Part shown: positions 35,146-44,529 of the stretch, in pieces | Layout of the letters: each line of letters starts with the position of its first letter | How positions within the stretch are numbered: position 1 is the stretch's first letter | NCBI RefSeq assembly: GCF_000237925.1 | Contig: NW_017386008.1 | Location: 1,116,001 to 1,180,000 of the forward strand | From: Schistosoma mansoni | Lineage: Eukaryota; Platyhelminthes; Trematoda; Strigeidida; Schistosomatidae | Length of the DNA stretch: 64,000 nt | Direction of reading: 5' to 3' | Made by a program: the position numbers and the translations under genes | The notes under the pieces: generated by a model | The model's input: the letters and a program-made list of their open reading frames with translations, nothing else | Database searches by the model: none | Told to the model about the DNA's origin: nothing

Positions 35146-35870
35146 TATATATATCTGTGATTTTGGCTGTAATGTTTCACTAGTTGTCAAGCTGTTTTGA
35201 ATGTGTTTTCTCTCAAAACTAGTCACTAGTGGACACTGTAGTCCTGAGTTCAAATCCTGCGTGCATGAACTTTGGTGCTCACTGCCAGTGAGTTCGATAC
35301 TACGACAACACAGCCGTCCAGTGCTTCCAGGTTTTCTATGGCGGTCAAACTTAGATCGGTTCATGATTTTAAAGATGTTCAACATTCTCTACAATCCCGA
35401 AGAAAATGTGTTTACATCTGAGTCAACAGTAATAAAATTTCATTCAAATTCTAAGCTATGAAAGCACAGAGGTTGCGATTCATCCTCGAAATTTGATGAT
35501 AATCTTTAAATAATATCAGTAATTATCCTAACAACTCATATATGATGGTTAATCTTATAGTTATTTTTCTTAGATTTGTCGTTTAGCCTATGAATTAATG
35601 CAAACGCGTCATATGGAATTCGGTGATGCAACACAATTATGTCATTCCATCGATTTTGCATTCCATCAAGAAGATTACAGTAGACTGAAATTTGATGTGA
35701 TTATACCAGATATGAAAGGGCATTTAAAGTATGGTGATGTAGTAGATAATTTCATAAATCATGGGAACGGTTCAGCGTCAGTAAAACTAGAGAAGAATAC
35801 GAAAAACGAATTTTTCATTGCACCTGCTTACAAGTTTCGACCAACAATAAACATGACTTGGTTCAACTGA
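17971..35870 (+). CDS. FUT8: Alpha-(1,6)-fucosyltransferase, FUT8-like (copy 1, complete, 9 coding exons)
   Basis: Transfers fucose from GDP-fucose to the innermost GlcNAc of N-glycans in the Golgi. Coding exons are 17,971-17,975; 18,016-18,228; 22,034-22,077; 26,703-27,022; 27,682-27,913; 28,282-28,532; 32,162-32,266; 34,284-34,556; 35,574-35,870. All introns are GT-AG, phases agree at every joint, and the sum is 579 codons plus stop (human 575). Signal anchor about residues 10-26, coiled stem to about 194, then the catalytic domain. Seen residues matching human catalytic ones: R351/R352 and D354/K355 in HIRRTDK, E in YEAKFH, DD in ATDDP (420-421), D464, S480. Human Gln470 is Asn here (481). 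The last exon is a diverged SH3-like domain. Six alpha-6-fucosyltransferase genes have been reported in S. mansoni, so a paralog pair fits. Confidence 0.9.
18016..18228 (+). CDS. FUT8: FUT8 copy 1 exon 2: type II signal anchor and start of stem
   Basis: Reads RYSRKEFNF, then a hydrophobic run of about 17 residues (SVVLWLPLLPVLMLCI), then RKK. Basic residues flank a single membrane segment as in Golgi type II enzymes. It ends in ISRLRRLFDF plus two bases. The donor is GTGAGT. Same length in copy 2. Confidence 0.8.
18229..19310. other. FUT8 copy 1 intron 2, no feature recognised
   Basis: The first about 190 bp match 58,442-58,618 of copy 2. From about 18,415 the two copies part, because copy 1 carries about 3 kb (to about 21,455) that copy 2 lacks. 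AT-rich, no coding signal. Confidence 0.5.
19311..19392 (-). repeat. Family A, 5'-truncated tail copy
   Basis: TTATTTATTTATTTAAACACACAAATATTGGTACAAAGGGACACGAGAT is the family A 3' tail in reverse. Only about 80 bp are present. Confidence 0.55.
19560..21400 (-). mobile_element. LINE (non-LTR retrotransposon), broken, in FUT8 intron 2
   Basis: Minus-strand translation gives RT text (AFDALDRTVL-like region near 20,640-20,690, MRMILSHCV near 20,390, FAPSKCKLLLPD and LTLDGEQIEVVEKFVYLGS near 20,200-20,300). C-terminal text follows down to about 19,600 (CRGMKESCK-like, DGATQWLETLSNMAQNRSQ). It differs in sequence from the SR2-like copies; I cannot fix the clade. It has several frame breaks and is absent from the matching intron of FUT8 copy 2. 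Confidence 0.7.
21455..21950 (-). repeat. Family A, copy A3 (upstream of FUT8 exon 3)
   Basis: Shares ACCCGAAGGTCTGACCCACAAGGC, GTTAGGAATCAGGGTTTCC and TTCGTAAACAACAATA with other copies. It lies about 80 bp before exon 3, exactly as A5 lies before exon 3 of copy 2, so both descend from one insertion. Confidence 0.7.
22034..22077 (+). CDS. FUT8: FUT8 copy 1 exon 3 (44 nt)
   Basis: TTTCAG|T GAA AGT ATT ... ACA A|GTAGGT. It turns the AG left by exon 2 into AGT (Ser) and leaves one base that makes AAT with exon 4. Encodes SESISMKTIKMDQIT. Only this exon makes the 2-to-1 phase change between exons 2 and 4, and the copy 2 equivalent has the same 44 nt. Confidence 0.8.
22290..25290 (-). mobile_element. 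Ty3/Gypsy fossil (family G2) with Gag remnant, in FUT8 intron 3
   Basis: Minus-strand open pieces within 22,880-24,683 match the Gag of the related fossil at 60,307-61,012. LTR-like sequence lies at both sides (22,310-22,690 and about 24,740-25,280; shared CACGAACGAATGTACTGCATTTGG). It was present before the FUT8 duplication. Broken in many places and old. Confidence 0.6.
25300..25500 (-). repeat. tRNA-derived SINE family C
   Basis: On the minus strand: GGGTTCGAATCTAGCGGGGCGGGAT, CGCACTGCTGAGGGGTCCC, TGTGCTTCCAGGATTTTCATGGTGG. It matches 44,340-44,520 (GCGTTCGAACC, GAGGCGGGATCTTGG, CAGTGCTTCAAGGTTTTCC). Confidence 0.5.
26305..26510 (+). repeat. Dispersed repeat family D, copy 2
   Basis: AACATAGTAGCAGTGTAGC and CAAACGCTGATTGGATAAAATGCTTCC are shared with 11,490-11,710 and 61,825-62,030. 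The last is its partner in the duplicated FUT8 block. Confidence 0.55.
26703..27022 (+). CDS. FUT8: FUT8 copy 1 exon 4: stem coiled coil
   Basis: Encodes ENRIGISHETLRSRALNYV and on to RLEKKIQEQQ, about 107 residues. It matches the human FUT8 segment EILRRRIENGAKEL to LVQRRITYLQ. Rich in heptad-like Leu/Ile. Acceptor CATTTCAG, donor CAG|GTTAGA. Copy 2 exon 62,213-62,532 is about 82% identical in protein (19 differences counted). Confidence 0.88.
27682..27913 (+). CDS. FUT8: FUT8 copy 1 exon 5: start of catalytic domain
   Basis: Begins NPSDCKMAKYV, matching human NPKDCSKAKKLV. CGFGCSMHQLMFC matches human CGYGCQLHHVVYC. Cysteines of the disulfide pattern are kept. Acceptor TATATAG, donor TCAG|GTTTGT. 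Confidence 0.88.
28282..28532 (+). CDS. FUT8: FUT8 copy 1 exon 6: GDP-fucose-binding core
   Basis: Encodes LRLHEAPYVWFAGQLAAYIL, RPRP, then NPVVGVHIRRTDK, the FUT8 signature whose two arginines contact the donor. Donor at AAG|GTTGGT. The next exon restores EAKFH with no gap compared with human. Confidence 0.9.
29090..31290 (+). mobile_element. RTE/SR2-like LINE, broken copy L2, in FUT8 intron 6
   Basis: A 5' leader is followed by endonuclease text at 29,750-30,110 (LTILMGDLNAKFGMDNTGY, DHTTQNQIDHIYI). The RT core is missing. The C-terminal part is at 30,430-31,200 (LEDVKTFTYLGSIIDEHE, then INS near the connection). It ends with a GTAAATAAGTAAG tail at about 31,285. Sense to FUT8. Confidence 0.75.
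31291..32161. other. FUT8 intron 6, remaining part
   Basis: No repeat or gene recognised. It contains an exon-like 35-nt stretch ending TTT|GTAAGT at 31,984, judged not to be used (see rejected items). Confidence 0.45.
32162..32266 (+). CDS. FUT8: FUT8 copy 1 exon 7
   Basis: IIYEAKFHNLSEYMKQVDKF aligns with human [20 protein letters not shown], keeping the Glu and Tyr of the active site. Acceptor TTTCTAG, donor CAT|GTAAGT. Confidence 0.88.
32267..34283. other. FUT8 intron 7
   Basis: AT-rich with one GC-richer patch at about 32,460-32,790 (CGAAGATGAAAAATGCGCC, TTTGGCGCGAAAAC), perhaps an old repeat. Short open frames near 33,100-33,316 on both strands lack any recognisable motif. Confidence 0.45.
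34284..34556 (+). CDS. FUT8: FUT8 copy 1 exon 8
   Basis: Encodes KRSVYLATDDP (human KRVYLATDDP), then IIDVIALSMTDFLVCTFSSN (human LDIHFLSQADFLVCTFSSQ). The Asp pair and the D453-equivalent are kept. Donor AAT|GTAAGT. Confidence 0.9.
35117..35155. repeat. TA microsatellite
   Basis: About 13-18 TA units with one interruption, in FUT8 intron 8. Confidence 0.8.
35190..35390 (+). repeat. tRNA-derived SINE family C
   Basis: GAGTTCAAATCC box-B-like, then CAGTGCTTCCAGGTTTTCTATGGCGGTC as in 44,340-44,520. Confidence 0.5.
35574..35870 (+). CDS. FUT8: FUT8 copy 1 exon 9: C-terminal SH3-like domain and stop
   Basis: ICRLAYELMQTRH follows human VCRVAYEIMQTLH. GDVVDNFINHGNGSASVKL and FFIAPAYKFR align with human GDIIGVAGNHWDGYSKGVN and LYPSYKVRE, so the SH3 domain is present but strongly diverged. 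It ends NMTWFN and TGA. No clear AATAAA was pinned down in the next 200 bp. Confidence 0.85.
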   Translation: MCRLAYELMQTRHMEFGDATQLCHSIDFAFHQEDYSRLKFDVIIPDMKGHLKYGDVVDNFINHGNGSASVKLEKNTKNEFFIAPAYKFRPTINMTWFN

Positions 35871-38800
35871 CACAAGTGAGATTATTTCAAAAGACTACAT
35901 ATCATTTTAAATTCAGTTTTATACCGCCATCTTTTTTCCAGCTTCCCTTTTGGTGCGTGACATTATCCTACACATAGTTAGAAATATATATATTCACACT
36001 ATTATAAATCTGTTGACTTTCACTTATGGGTGTTTCATTTAATTATTTGCTCAAATTGTTCGGTACTACCGAATAGACGTGACTCATGAAACAACACTGA
36101 CAAATTAATGTCCATTATTGACAAGATGAAAATATTTGTTCCAAAGTTATGATTGTTTATGCAAAGAAAAAGAAGTTAAAAATAGTTTAAATTTATTAGT
36201 TTTATGTTTATTTAATCGAGAAATCGAAGCACATGAATGAGATGTACATGAAAATGAAAAACCATGTCCAAGAAAATTGTACAAGTAGAGAGTGATTGTT
36301 ACCAATGTTGAGAGAGTGTAATTACAAAGACCTTGGTTAACCTAAGAAAGCTGCCACTTCGCTCATGTGATACCAGATTATAATGTAGATTTTACGATGA
36401 ATATACTTCTAGATGGTATCATTAATTTGTGCGAGTCACCAGTCAGTAGTTAGCGTCATGCAGTTTGAGCGAAATTGAACTACATAATTTGTGATTACAT
36501 TTGTAAAGAAGAAACGAAAGACAAATGAATGGAGAAAGTGACGAATTGACTGATTAGTGTGATAAGCTTCGAACTTCTCTCATCTTAAATGGTTTCGATT
36601 ATTGACATTTCACATAAATACTTTGCGAGGATTCCACATAATATATTCTGACTGAAGTAAAGTGATGACGTTGGAGTTGACAGACCTGCAACGACCGTTC
36701 GATGCTATACGCTTGATGACTAGCTGCACTGATTGTGTTAAAGGAACAGTAGCTCGAATTGATTAATTGAATTGCTCAACACATACTCACCTACATACAT
36801 AAATCTGTTGATGTTCTATCAAGTTAATTTTCCCGGGTGACTTGACCAGCTTATGAGATTTAAATATCTATCTGGATGAATATTTGGAGTGAAATTAGCT
36901 TTAGTCTTTGCCATGTCTTCTGGACACAATAATAATAATGCATAATTCAAAATACAGGCACCTCCATAAGTTCATAGATTTGTACAGGGTGAAAATTCGA
37001 AACATATCCTGCCTTAAACTAGATTTAAGATTGATCAAGTGAGTTATTGAATGACCTATTGTGCACATAAGTTTCAATAGACACTTGAATTAAATTCATA
37101 TATTCAGATTTCGTATATGTATGTAGGCAGACCCAACAAAGTATTCGCAAGCTGATCATTTAAATGTTATGTATTTTGCTGTTAATAGACGACCGGGCTT
37201 GGAAGAATGACATTTTGTCCTCTTAATATAACATTCCTCATAAGAGCTGATAAGTGTGATGGATACACAGTCTATTGACTAAACCCGTTCTCCAGCTTGT
37301 TTCAGGATTGACACGCATCCCTATGCAACTGTATTCATAGAACTATGTCTGTTGTGTAGTCTCCACAAATCCATTTTGAACTGCTTTGGTATAAAGGCGA
37401 GCATCAGACAAATCTATTTTCAGTGCATCACGATTTCACTTGTATACGCGAAACCCTGTGACTAATCATTTAGTTAAGCTATCTATTTGTTTCATAATTT
37501 TTCTGTTGGTCATTTCTGATTTCTGATGAACAAATAACACAACTTTCTGTTCCCTTCCTTGAGATTTATTTCTGTCATTCGTCTCATAATTGCAGAATGA
37601 TTTATGCACAACTACCAGATCACGTTGTTTAATTTTTGAGTATTTATGATGAATAATACCTCGTAAAAGCGTTCACGAGTTTTTATTGATGATGACTGTA
37701 TGTCGCCTAACGGTGAACTTCAAGTCGATTCGAAAAAATATGGGATCACACTCTTGTGATCAGTAGTAAGTCACGCTTCTGATCGACTAAAATGGTAAGC
37801 GATATTATCGTAATATACTGCGATCCGTTTGAACTTTTCGCTTTTTCTCGTGTTAGGAATTTAACAATCTTCTATCTAGTACAACTCTCACTGTTACTGT
37901 TTAAAATAGTGATGCCTCTCATAACTAACTTATCTGGCATACTTCTTTGTGAGGTAGCCTAGTATTGACCAACTACCATAGTCTGTTCTGTTCTTTAGAC
38001 ACGTTACTGAGCCAGACGATATATTAGCAGTGGGAGAAATGACATGCGATGGATCTAGGTGATCTGAATCAAGCAGATCAGATGAAAATATTAAGGAAAT
38101 GTAGTTAGTGAACATGCGTCACCCAACTATGATAATATTACCCCGGTTGTTCAACATCCCAACCTTAAAATCAAGATTCAGTTTGTTCAAGCTATGAATA
38201 TCACATATGATATGGAAAATGGTTTGAACGAATTAGTAGGGCACTTTAGTGACAACCCATCAGAAGACGTATGTATTTGTTGGGATCAGTAATAAAATAA
38301 GTGCTGATGCCACTCCATGATGACGTGTAGCGAACAATCAGTTCTAATAAGATATTGACCACTACCACAATTTAGTGGTGAATCAATCACCGAAATAGAT
38401 AGTTCTGTAAGCATTCAATACAGATACTGACCGTAGTTCTACTGAACACATCATAGTATAGTTCACACCAGATCACGAGTGGTTACGCCATGCTGAACAT
38501 CCTGTGCAAATGCATAAGCATCGACCATCACAAAGCAGACCAATAGTGGAAGACGCGAACCCAGCCACATAAAAACTCGCGGTAATAAACGTTGCTTATA
38601 TAAAAAAACACATTAACCCCCTATCTAGGAAATCAGAGACAGAAACACTGAAAATCGGCGCCAAACAAGTGACTGCAGATATAAATAGTAAACTAACTCC
38701 GCTAAGTAAGTACTATAACGCTCTCATTAAAATGGTGATCACCCCGTCAATAGTTGCGCATAGGAGATACTGTATGTCCGAAAACCCATGTCAAGGACAC

Positions 38801-39110
38801 CATAAATTGTCAATACCACAAAACTGAGGACAATTAGCTTTCGTAAGCAATATATCGGATAACATGACATCACCGAATGTGGTAAGTAATCTAGGGAACA
38901 GGATTTGCAACACTTTATAGTGATCCATTATCGACCTTATCATAAGAAACAGGTAAATGCTCATTCTATCATATTAGGTTTTAGGTAACCACGGTGTTTT
39001 TATGGTTAAACTCAATAGTTCATGCACTTCAAATAATACAATGAGAACACGAAACTGTTGCGCAAGTCACTAGGCACATCTACTATACTAGGTGTAGAAC
39101 TAGGTATAAG
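35871..39110. other. 3.2 kb without a recognisable gene
   Basis: AT-rich downstream of FUT8. Short open frames only, without motifs. The 38,150-39,100 part looks like decayed repeat sequence, but I could not assign it. Confidence 0.5.
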
Positions 39111-39119
39111 TGATAACAC

Positions 39120-39275
39120 ACCACATCCTGAAAAGATGTGACAATTTCAAGTATGCTTCACGTTCTTCACAGGAGGAATCTTAGAGACTGGAAGGAAAAT
39201 ACCTCATCAAGATACCAAAGAAAGGAGATCTGAGCAAATGAGACAACTACAGAGGCATCACACTGTTGTCAGTGT
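39120..39275 (+). repeat. LINE RT fragment (SR2-like)
   Basis: Contains TCAAGATACCAAAGAAAGGAGATCTGAGCAAATG and CAGAGGCATCACACT, matching the IPK-DLSKC-HRGITL block of the RTE-like copies at 16,090-16,150. The following AAAATCCCTCCATGTAT recurs at 63,939. Confidence 0.65.
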
Positions 39276-39975
39276 AACATGCATTTTGAAGGTGAAAATC
39301 CCTCCATGTATACACTTGCATTTTCTTCTTACTGGTTTCTTCATTTGCACATTAATGTTAATCTTTTTGTTGCCATTTGAGACTGTAAAGTTTAATTTCA
39401 TAATATTTTTCTCAGTTTTTCTATCGCTTTCATAAGGTTTATATGTTTCTTCTTGAACTGTATCTAATTTGTTTTAATTGATATTATTCTGGCGGCTGCC
39501 ATATTGGTTGTGCCACCTTTGACAGTGTTGCTTGCTTGCATTGAAATAGTGCGTTTTGGTTCTTAATTGGAGCAGTTTCCCACAATTGGAAACACTTGTG
39601 TTTTATAAAGGTATGAATGATTACAAACTGCATCCTCATAGGATGTGATAACAGAAGGGCACCAATCCTTACTGAGACATCCACCATGTCGTTAGGTAGA
39701 CGGGTTTACTCTAGCGAATCCACCTTTAGCTCTTATAGGGCTACCGGCGTTCTCAGGAAGGGTGGAGGAGGATAGTTGTGTGTGAGATCAGTATAACCAC
39801 TCTGTAGAAAACAGCCTTGTTTAATAAGCGCTAACTACTGTAGACAAAGTAAACCACTTAAACTCTATCCTCCGAGTTGAAGGATCTTATTTCGGAAGAA
39901 TTATAACTCCTCATGGTGACATCCGATATTCTTCGGAGGTCGCGAGACTAATGTCGTCCCTAACGACCAGAGCAA

Positions 39976-40046
39976 CAATTTTTATTTATTTATTTAGACA
40001 CATGAAAATTGTACAAGGAGACACCAGATAAATATGATCCACACAC
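39976..40046 (-). repeat. Family A, 5'-truncated tail copy
   Basis: TTTTTATTTATTTATTTAGACACATGAAAATTGTACAAGGAGACACCAGAT, the reversed 3' tail, inserted in the L3 LINE. Confidence 0.6.
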
Positions 40047-40499
40047 GTTTTATTGGTACATGGAACATTCGGACAATGTGGTGAATAGTAGGACCAGTCA
40101 AACAGCTATGGAAATGCGGAGATACAACTTGGCGATTATCGTAACCTGCGAAACCCATTGTACATAACCTGGAAAGAAAAGGTTAGGTACGGGAGAGATT
40201 CTTTTGTACTGTGGTCACGAACAGGAAAATGCTCCACACATTCAGAGAGCATCCTCCAAAATTATGGATGGGATTACAATTATTATTATCCAATCTTATG
40301 CATCCACAGCGATGGCAATGACGTTGATAACAATCAGATCTATGAGAGGCTGCAATCGATCATAACAAAGTGCCCAAGAAAGGACCTGACAACACTGACG
40401 ACAGATCAAAACGCCAAAGTTGGAATGGACAGCAACGGTTGTGAAGATATGTTGAAACGACATGGACTGGATTGACTGGGAGAAGGAAACTAAGAATGG

Positions 40500-40928
40500 A
40501 GAGAAATGACTCTGATTGGCCCGTTGGTGAGAGTCAACTTTTTTCTCTGAACGCTCTAAAATGGCTACGTGCACACAACCAGTGCCAGGCAAGTCCTGCA
40601 CACTGCGTCTTTTCGGCGAGGGTGTTCTTGACGGAACTGGGAGGATGGAAAGCGAATGTCCGGTGCTTAGATCGGGTTGGTGGACACGGATAAGTCACCT
40701 TAAAAAGTTGGAAAACCCTGATTTCAAACTAATGTTGTACATAGGCTCAATGATATTGAGGAGACGAATGACGTATGAACCTATCGTTTGTCACCGGCTA
40801 CCATGGGACTGCATCTCTTTATGTTGTTCCACTGTCCCCTGGATTAGACATATAGGTCAGAGGCTCTGAGTGTTTCACCCTGAGACAAATATTTGCTTTC
40901 GTTTGGGCACCTGAGCAGTATCCACGCA

Positions 40929-40973
<45 letters not shown>

Positions 40974-41012
40974 TGCCTCCTTGTAGCAAGGTTTGTGCTA
41001 AAATTAATAAAA
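40500..41012 (+). repeat. Family A, copy A4, nested in LINE L3
   Basis: Shares GCGAATGTCCGGTGCTTAGATCGG, CGGCTACCATGGGACTGCATCTC and the AATTAATAAAAT tail. It holds a (TA)n microsatellite at about 40,930-40,970. AATGG occurs at both junctions and may be a target-site duplication. Confidence 0.65.
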
Positions 41013-41389
41013 TGGTGAGAGATTTAAAAATCTATGTGCATTCAATAAGTTGATTATAAGTGGTACAATATTTCCACACAAACGCATGCACACAACTACA
41101 TGAGTATCACCGAATCACACCATGTGGAACCAGATCAATCTTATTTACATCGGTAACATATTCAGAAGGGCAATAGAGGATGTGAGAACCTGGAGAAGAA
41201 CTGACATAGCTTCAGAACACAGCTAACTGATGATTGACGAGGTGAAACTGAAGCTAAAGATACATTTGACAACTGGACAAACAGGTTATGAATGACCTGA
41301 CGCTGAACTTTTTGACTACAACGCAATGTCGCAAATTACAAAAATAGCTATAGTCCTTTGTCCAGACATATCTTAGGTATTTGTCAATG

Positions 41390-42430
41390 TATCACACTGT
41401 ATAATATGTAGTGAACTATATTCTGTTGGAATCCACGACCTCGTACTCAGTAGACTGGAGTCGTTCTCGGATAATCGGTGCCGAAATACCAAGGTTAACT
41501 GGAAGACATCAGCACTCAAGTGAGTAACTAGTGGGGTTATACTTGGGAGTGTGCTAGAGACTATTCTATTGGAATTATGCGTCCACAGAATTTGTGGCTG
41601 CCACGGTGAACTGATGACCTATAGGTAGTTTACTCGTAACACAGTGACAAAATATATAACAGTGCTGATTTCGTATAGTAGGAATCGAATGAGGCGGCAG
41701 TATGATGTAGAAAGTACTAACTTTAGTTTAATGTTAACAAATGAGACTGGATCTGTGAAGGATGTAGCATTCTGAGATTCCATTTTGAAGTGAATAGTAT
41801 GATAAAATTTGAATGTGATATTTCGGACCTCCACTCGTGATCTGGTGCGAATGCATGACCGACCGCCTTCAGCTAGGTGAGCCCATTTAAACTAGTGTGG
41901 TCAGCATTCAATGTCGAAGACTTACAGGACTAATGATTTCGGGGATTTATTTCCAGCTAAATATCACTCCCGAAAGAGAAGGTAAGAGGTTTGTGATCGG
42001 TGAAAAGAGTGAATTCTCGATCTTCTATAGTGAGTTGAAAATGCCGCACAACACAATACATAGCTAGGAGTTCCCTGCTGAAAGTGCTGTACCTTTATTC
42101 AGTATCTAGCAACCGTCTCGAAGGAAATCCCAAAGGTTGACAGGAGTTGTTAACTCGTTGTTGTAAGACTCCTTCGTTTTTGGCCATCCTCAATTTTCCG
42201 GGAGCCAGTTGGCGTGTTTTCGAGAAAAATCCTGGTCATGTAGAATGAAATAAGTTAAAGGCAACTTCTGAGTTCGCAACACAACCGTTTATTCCATGGT
42301 CAACACGTAAGACATCACATCGCCCTCCGTGGAATAATAAGGACACCCGGAAGTCGTTGAGGCGTATGTAACAGTTCTGAGACTTATTCTTGTCGACATG
42401 ATAGGCGTAATTTGAGTGCGAATATAAAAA
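41390..42430 (-). mobile_element. Gypsy-type LTR element fossil with RNase H fragment
   Basis: Minus-strand translation at about 41,970-42,110 reads FSRELLAMYCVVRHF and FTLFTDHKPLTFSF, the RNase H/connection signature of CsRn1/Boudicca-like Gypsy elements. An LTR-like piece may lie at about 42,240-42,390 (TGTTACATACGCC on the minus strand). Only a fragment remains; old. Confidence 0.6.
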
Positions 42431-42827
42431 ATTCGGAATATATGTAAAAGGAACATAGCTAAATCCCGTCTTACTTACGAACGCCAGTTGGCATATGATA
42501 GCTGTACGTGTCCTTAGCGATTGGCTTCGTACGTTAAATGATGAACAAAACGTAGTAATGGTATAACTCTCATTACAGTTACACGAAAATTTGGATTCTC
42601 TAAATGAATATGATCTAGCAAAACTATTTTAATGATGTATACTTTACGTATAGTTTAGCAAATACGTGACTCATTTACACCGAGATGCCAGCCTTAGGAT
42701 CTGTACATGTGACCGAGGAAATAGTTCATCCATTGGTAACTAACCTCAAACCTTGTAGGATACATGAAACCGATGGGTGACATCCACGCTTGCTGTTATT
42801 GATTATTATTATTATTATTTTCAGACC
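42431..42827. other. No recognisable feature
   Basis: AT-rich, ends with an ATT repeat near 42,802-42,822. Confidence 0.45.
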
Positions 42828-43190
42828 GCCCGCGGCGCTCTTCAACGTGTCCTTTTCACTTGCACAACTCCCTAGAGACTGGAGAGACGCTATAGTCAGT
42901 TCTGTATTTAAGGATGTTGAGAGACAGATCGTATCTAACTACCGGCGAGAGAGGATTTGACAGCAGCCCTAAAGAACGGCCTGTTTGTGGACGTGATATT
43001 CATAGATTTTAGCAAAACCTTTGACAACGTTTCACACCGAGGTCTTAAGCTGAAGCTCTGGAACCTTAGAATAACATGTGCTATACAGGAAAGGATAGGG
43101 AACTTTTTATGTTACCTCATACAGAGAGTGAGGATCAATGGAACGCTACCTTGGTGGAAGCCGGTCAAAAGTGGTGTGCCTTAAGGCACA
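42828..43190 (+). repeat. CR1/jockey-like LINE RT fragment
   Basis: PPALFNVSFSLAQLPRDWRD-like text, then LFVDVIFIDFSKTFDNVSH and INGTLPWWKPVKSGVP, the RT A-block and SGVPQG block of CR1-type elements such as schistosome SR1. A short broken fragment. Confidence 0.65.
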
Positions 43191-43549
43191 ATGCTCGTAC
43201 ATGTGTTCTAGAAAATATGCACAAAACTAATTCTATTGTTCTCGATTTCTTTAGTATTGCGTCTATCATTACAGAACGTGCAGATTTTCTATTAGTGTAT
43301 TCCATCAGATTCAGCACGTGCGAATGACTGTCTTGAAAATCTTCGTCTTAACTTCCTTGATCGATCCCGAAGAACTTGAGGACATCGATAACCTATTTTT
43401 TACTCTAAAGGTTATATTTTGTAAAACGATTCTCTTTCTGTCTGTTCCGTAAACCAAATCTGCTACTACAACGCCTCCAGCTACAGATAGCAGTAAAGAA
43501 AGAATGGTCTTTGAATAATTTTCCGTCACATGACGGAACTGTGGGCCAA

Positions 43550-43780
43550 TAATAATAATAAAGTGAAAAAACCTTTATATCAGTAAACTGTCATTCATCT
43601 GAATAACTCTTCGCCGATGTGAAATCCAATGCCAACAAGTATTTCTGGAAACATATTCTCTACTTAACTGTTCAATAAAGACATATGAAACGACACGTAT
43701 ACGGTAATAAAATGTGTTACGACACTGACACTTTGAAGTGGACAGCTTTTATTCATTTGTAAGTTAACTCTTTATTGAAC
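43550..43780 (+). repeat. Outermost left segment of palindrome
   Basis: AATAATAATAATAAAG, AACATATTCTCTACTTAACTGTTCAATAAAGACATATGAAACGACAC and TTTTATTCATTTGTAAGTTA match the reverse complement of 54,350-54,575. Confidence 0.65.
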
Positions 43781-44339
43781 TGTGAGATGTACATTTTTAT
43801 TTAATGTCAGGGTAGAGGAGACAAGAAGTACACTGGGAATACAATTTGACACTCGGAAAAATGTAATTTCTAGAGACAATCCATTACTAATAATTCAGCA
43901 CTTAACATTTTTCTTACATTTAATTATATGCCGAAAATTTGCTGGACATTTTGTAACAATGCAGAGATCACTTGAATAAAAATCTTATATTGGTGACGGG
44001 TATTCTTCAACTATAATGTGAACTTCGTGCAATCAATTCCATTGTTCTTCTTCAGTGAATATAAGCGATGAATACCATGATAGATAACTGAATGATTCGA
44101 AAATTAGTTAGATTCAATATGCGTCAAATTATTTCAGTATTGCATTCTACAATAATAATCAAGAAATTATTTCTATTAATATCAGATGAAGTTTTTGTCG
44201 ATATAATAGTAGTTTTAGTAGCTGCGACGATGAGTGGTGGCATTAGTGTTCACCTAGGTCTGTTGTGAGTTAGTAACTCACGGATGAAAATGGTGGATGT
44301 GTCGATCAGTTTCGTGAATTGGTTGAATTTATATTGTTA

Positions 44340-44520
44340 ACACCGTTGCATGCCAAGGATTTCAGTGGTCAAGTGGTTAAGCGTTCGTGCACCACATCGA
44401 TAGATCCAGCGTTCGAACCTTCCGAGGCGGGATCTTGGATGCGCATTGCTGAGGAGTTCCACATTAGAAGAAAACCGACATCCAGTGCTTCAAGGTTTTC
44501 CATGTTGGTCTAGCTACAAC
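44340..44520 (+). repeat. tRNA-derived SINE family C (reference copy)
   Basis: A box GGTCAAGTGGTTAAGCG and B box GCGTTCGAACC with 3' CAGTGCTTCAAGGTTTTCCATG. Present only in the left palindrome arm, so inserted after the arms formed or lost from the right arm. Confidence 0.55.
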
Positions 44521-44529
44521 GTTTTGAGT

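Larger units (their letters stand above)
39650..41290 (+). mobile_element. RTE/SR2-like LINE, broken copy L3, interrupted twice by family A
   Basis: The 5' leader matches L1/L2 (CTCTATCCTCCGAGTTGAAGGATC). Endonuclease remnant lies at 40,060-40,490 (ATCATAACAAAGTGCCCAAG, GGACCTGACAACACTGAC) and resumes at 41,013 (GGTGAGAGATTTAAAAATCTATGTGCATTC). Family A copies at 39,976-40,046 and about 40,500-41,012 split it. No RT follows. Confidence 0.7.

Noticed and set aside
38150-39100. Possible decayed element with scattered coding-like words
   Set aside because: No motif could be read in any frame with confidence, so it was left unassigned.
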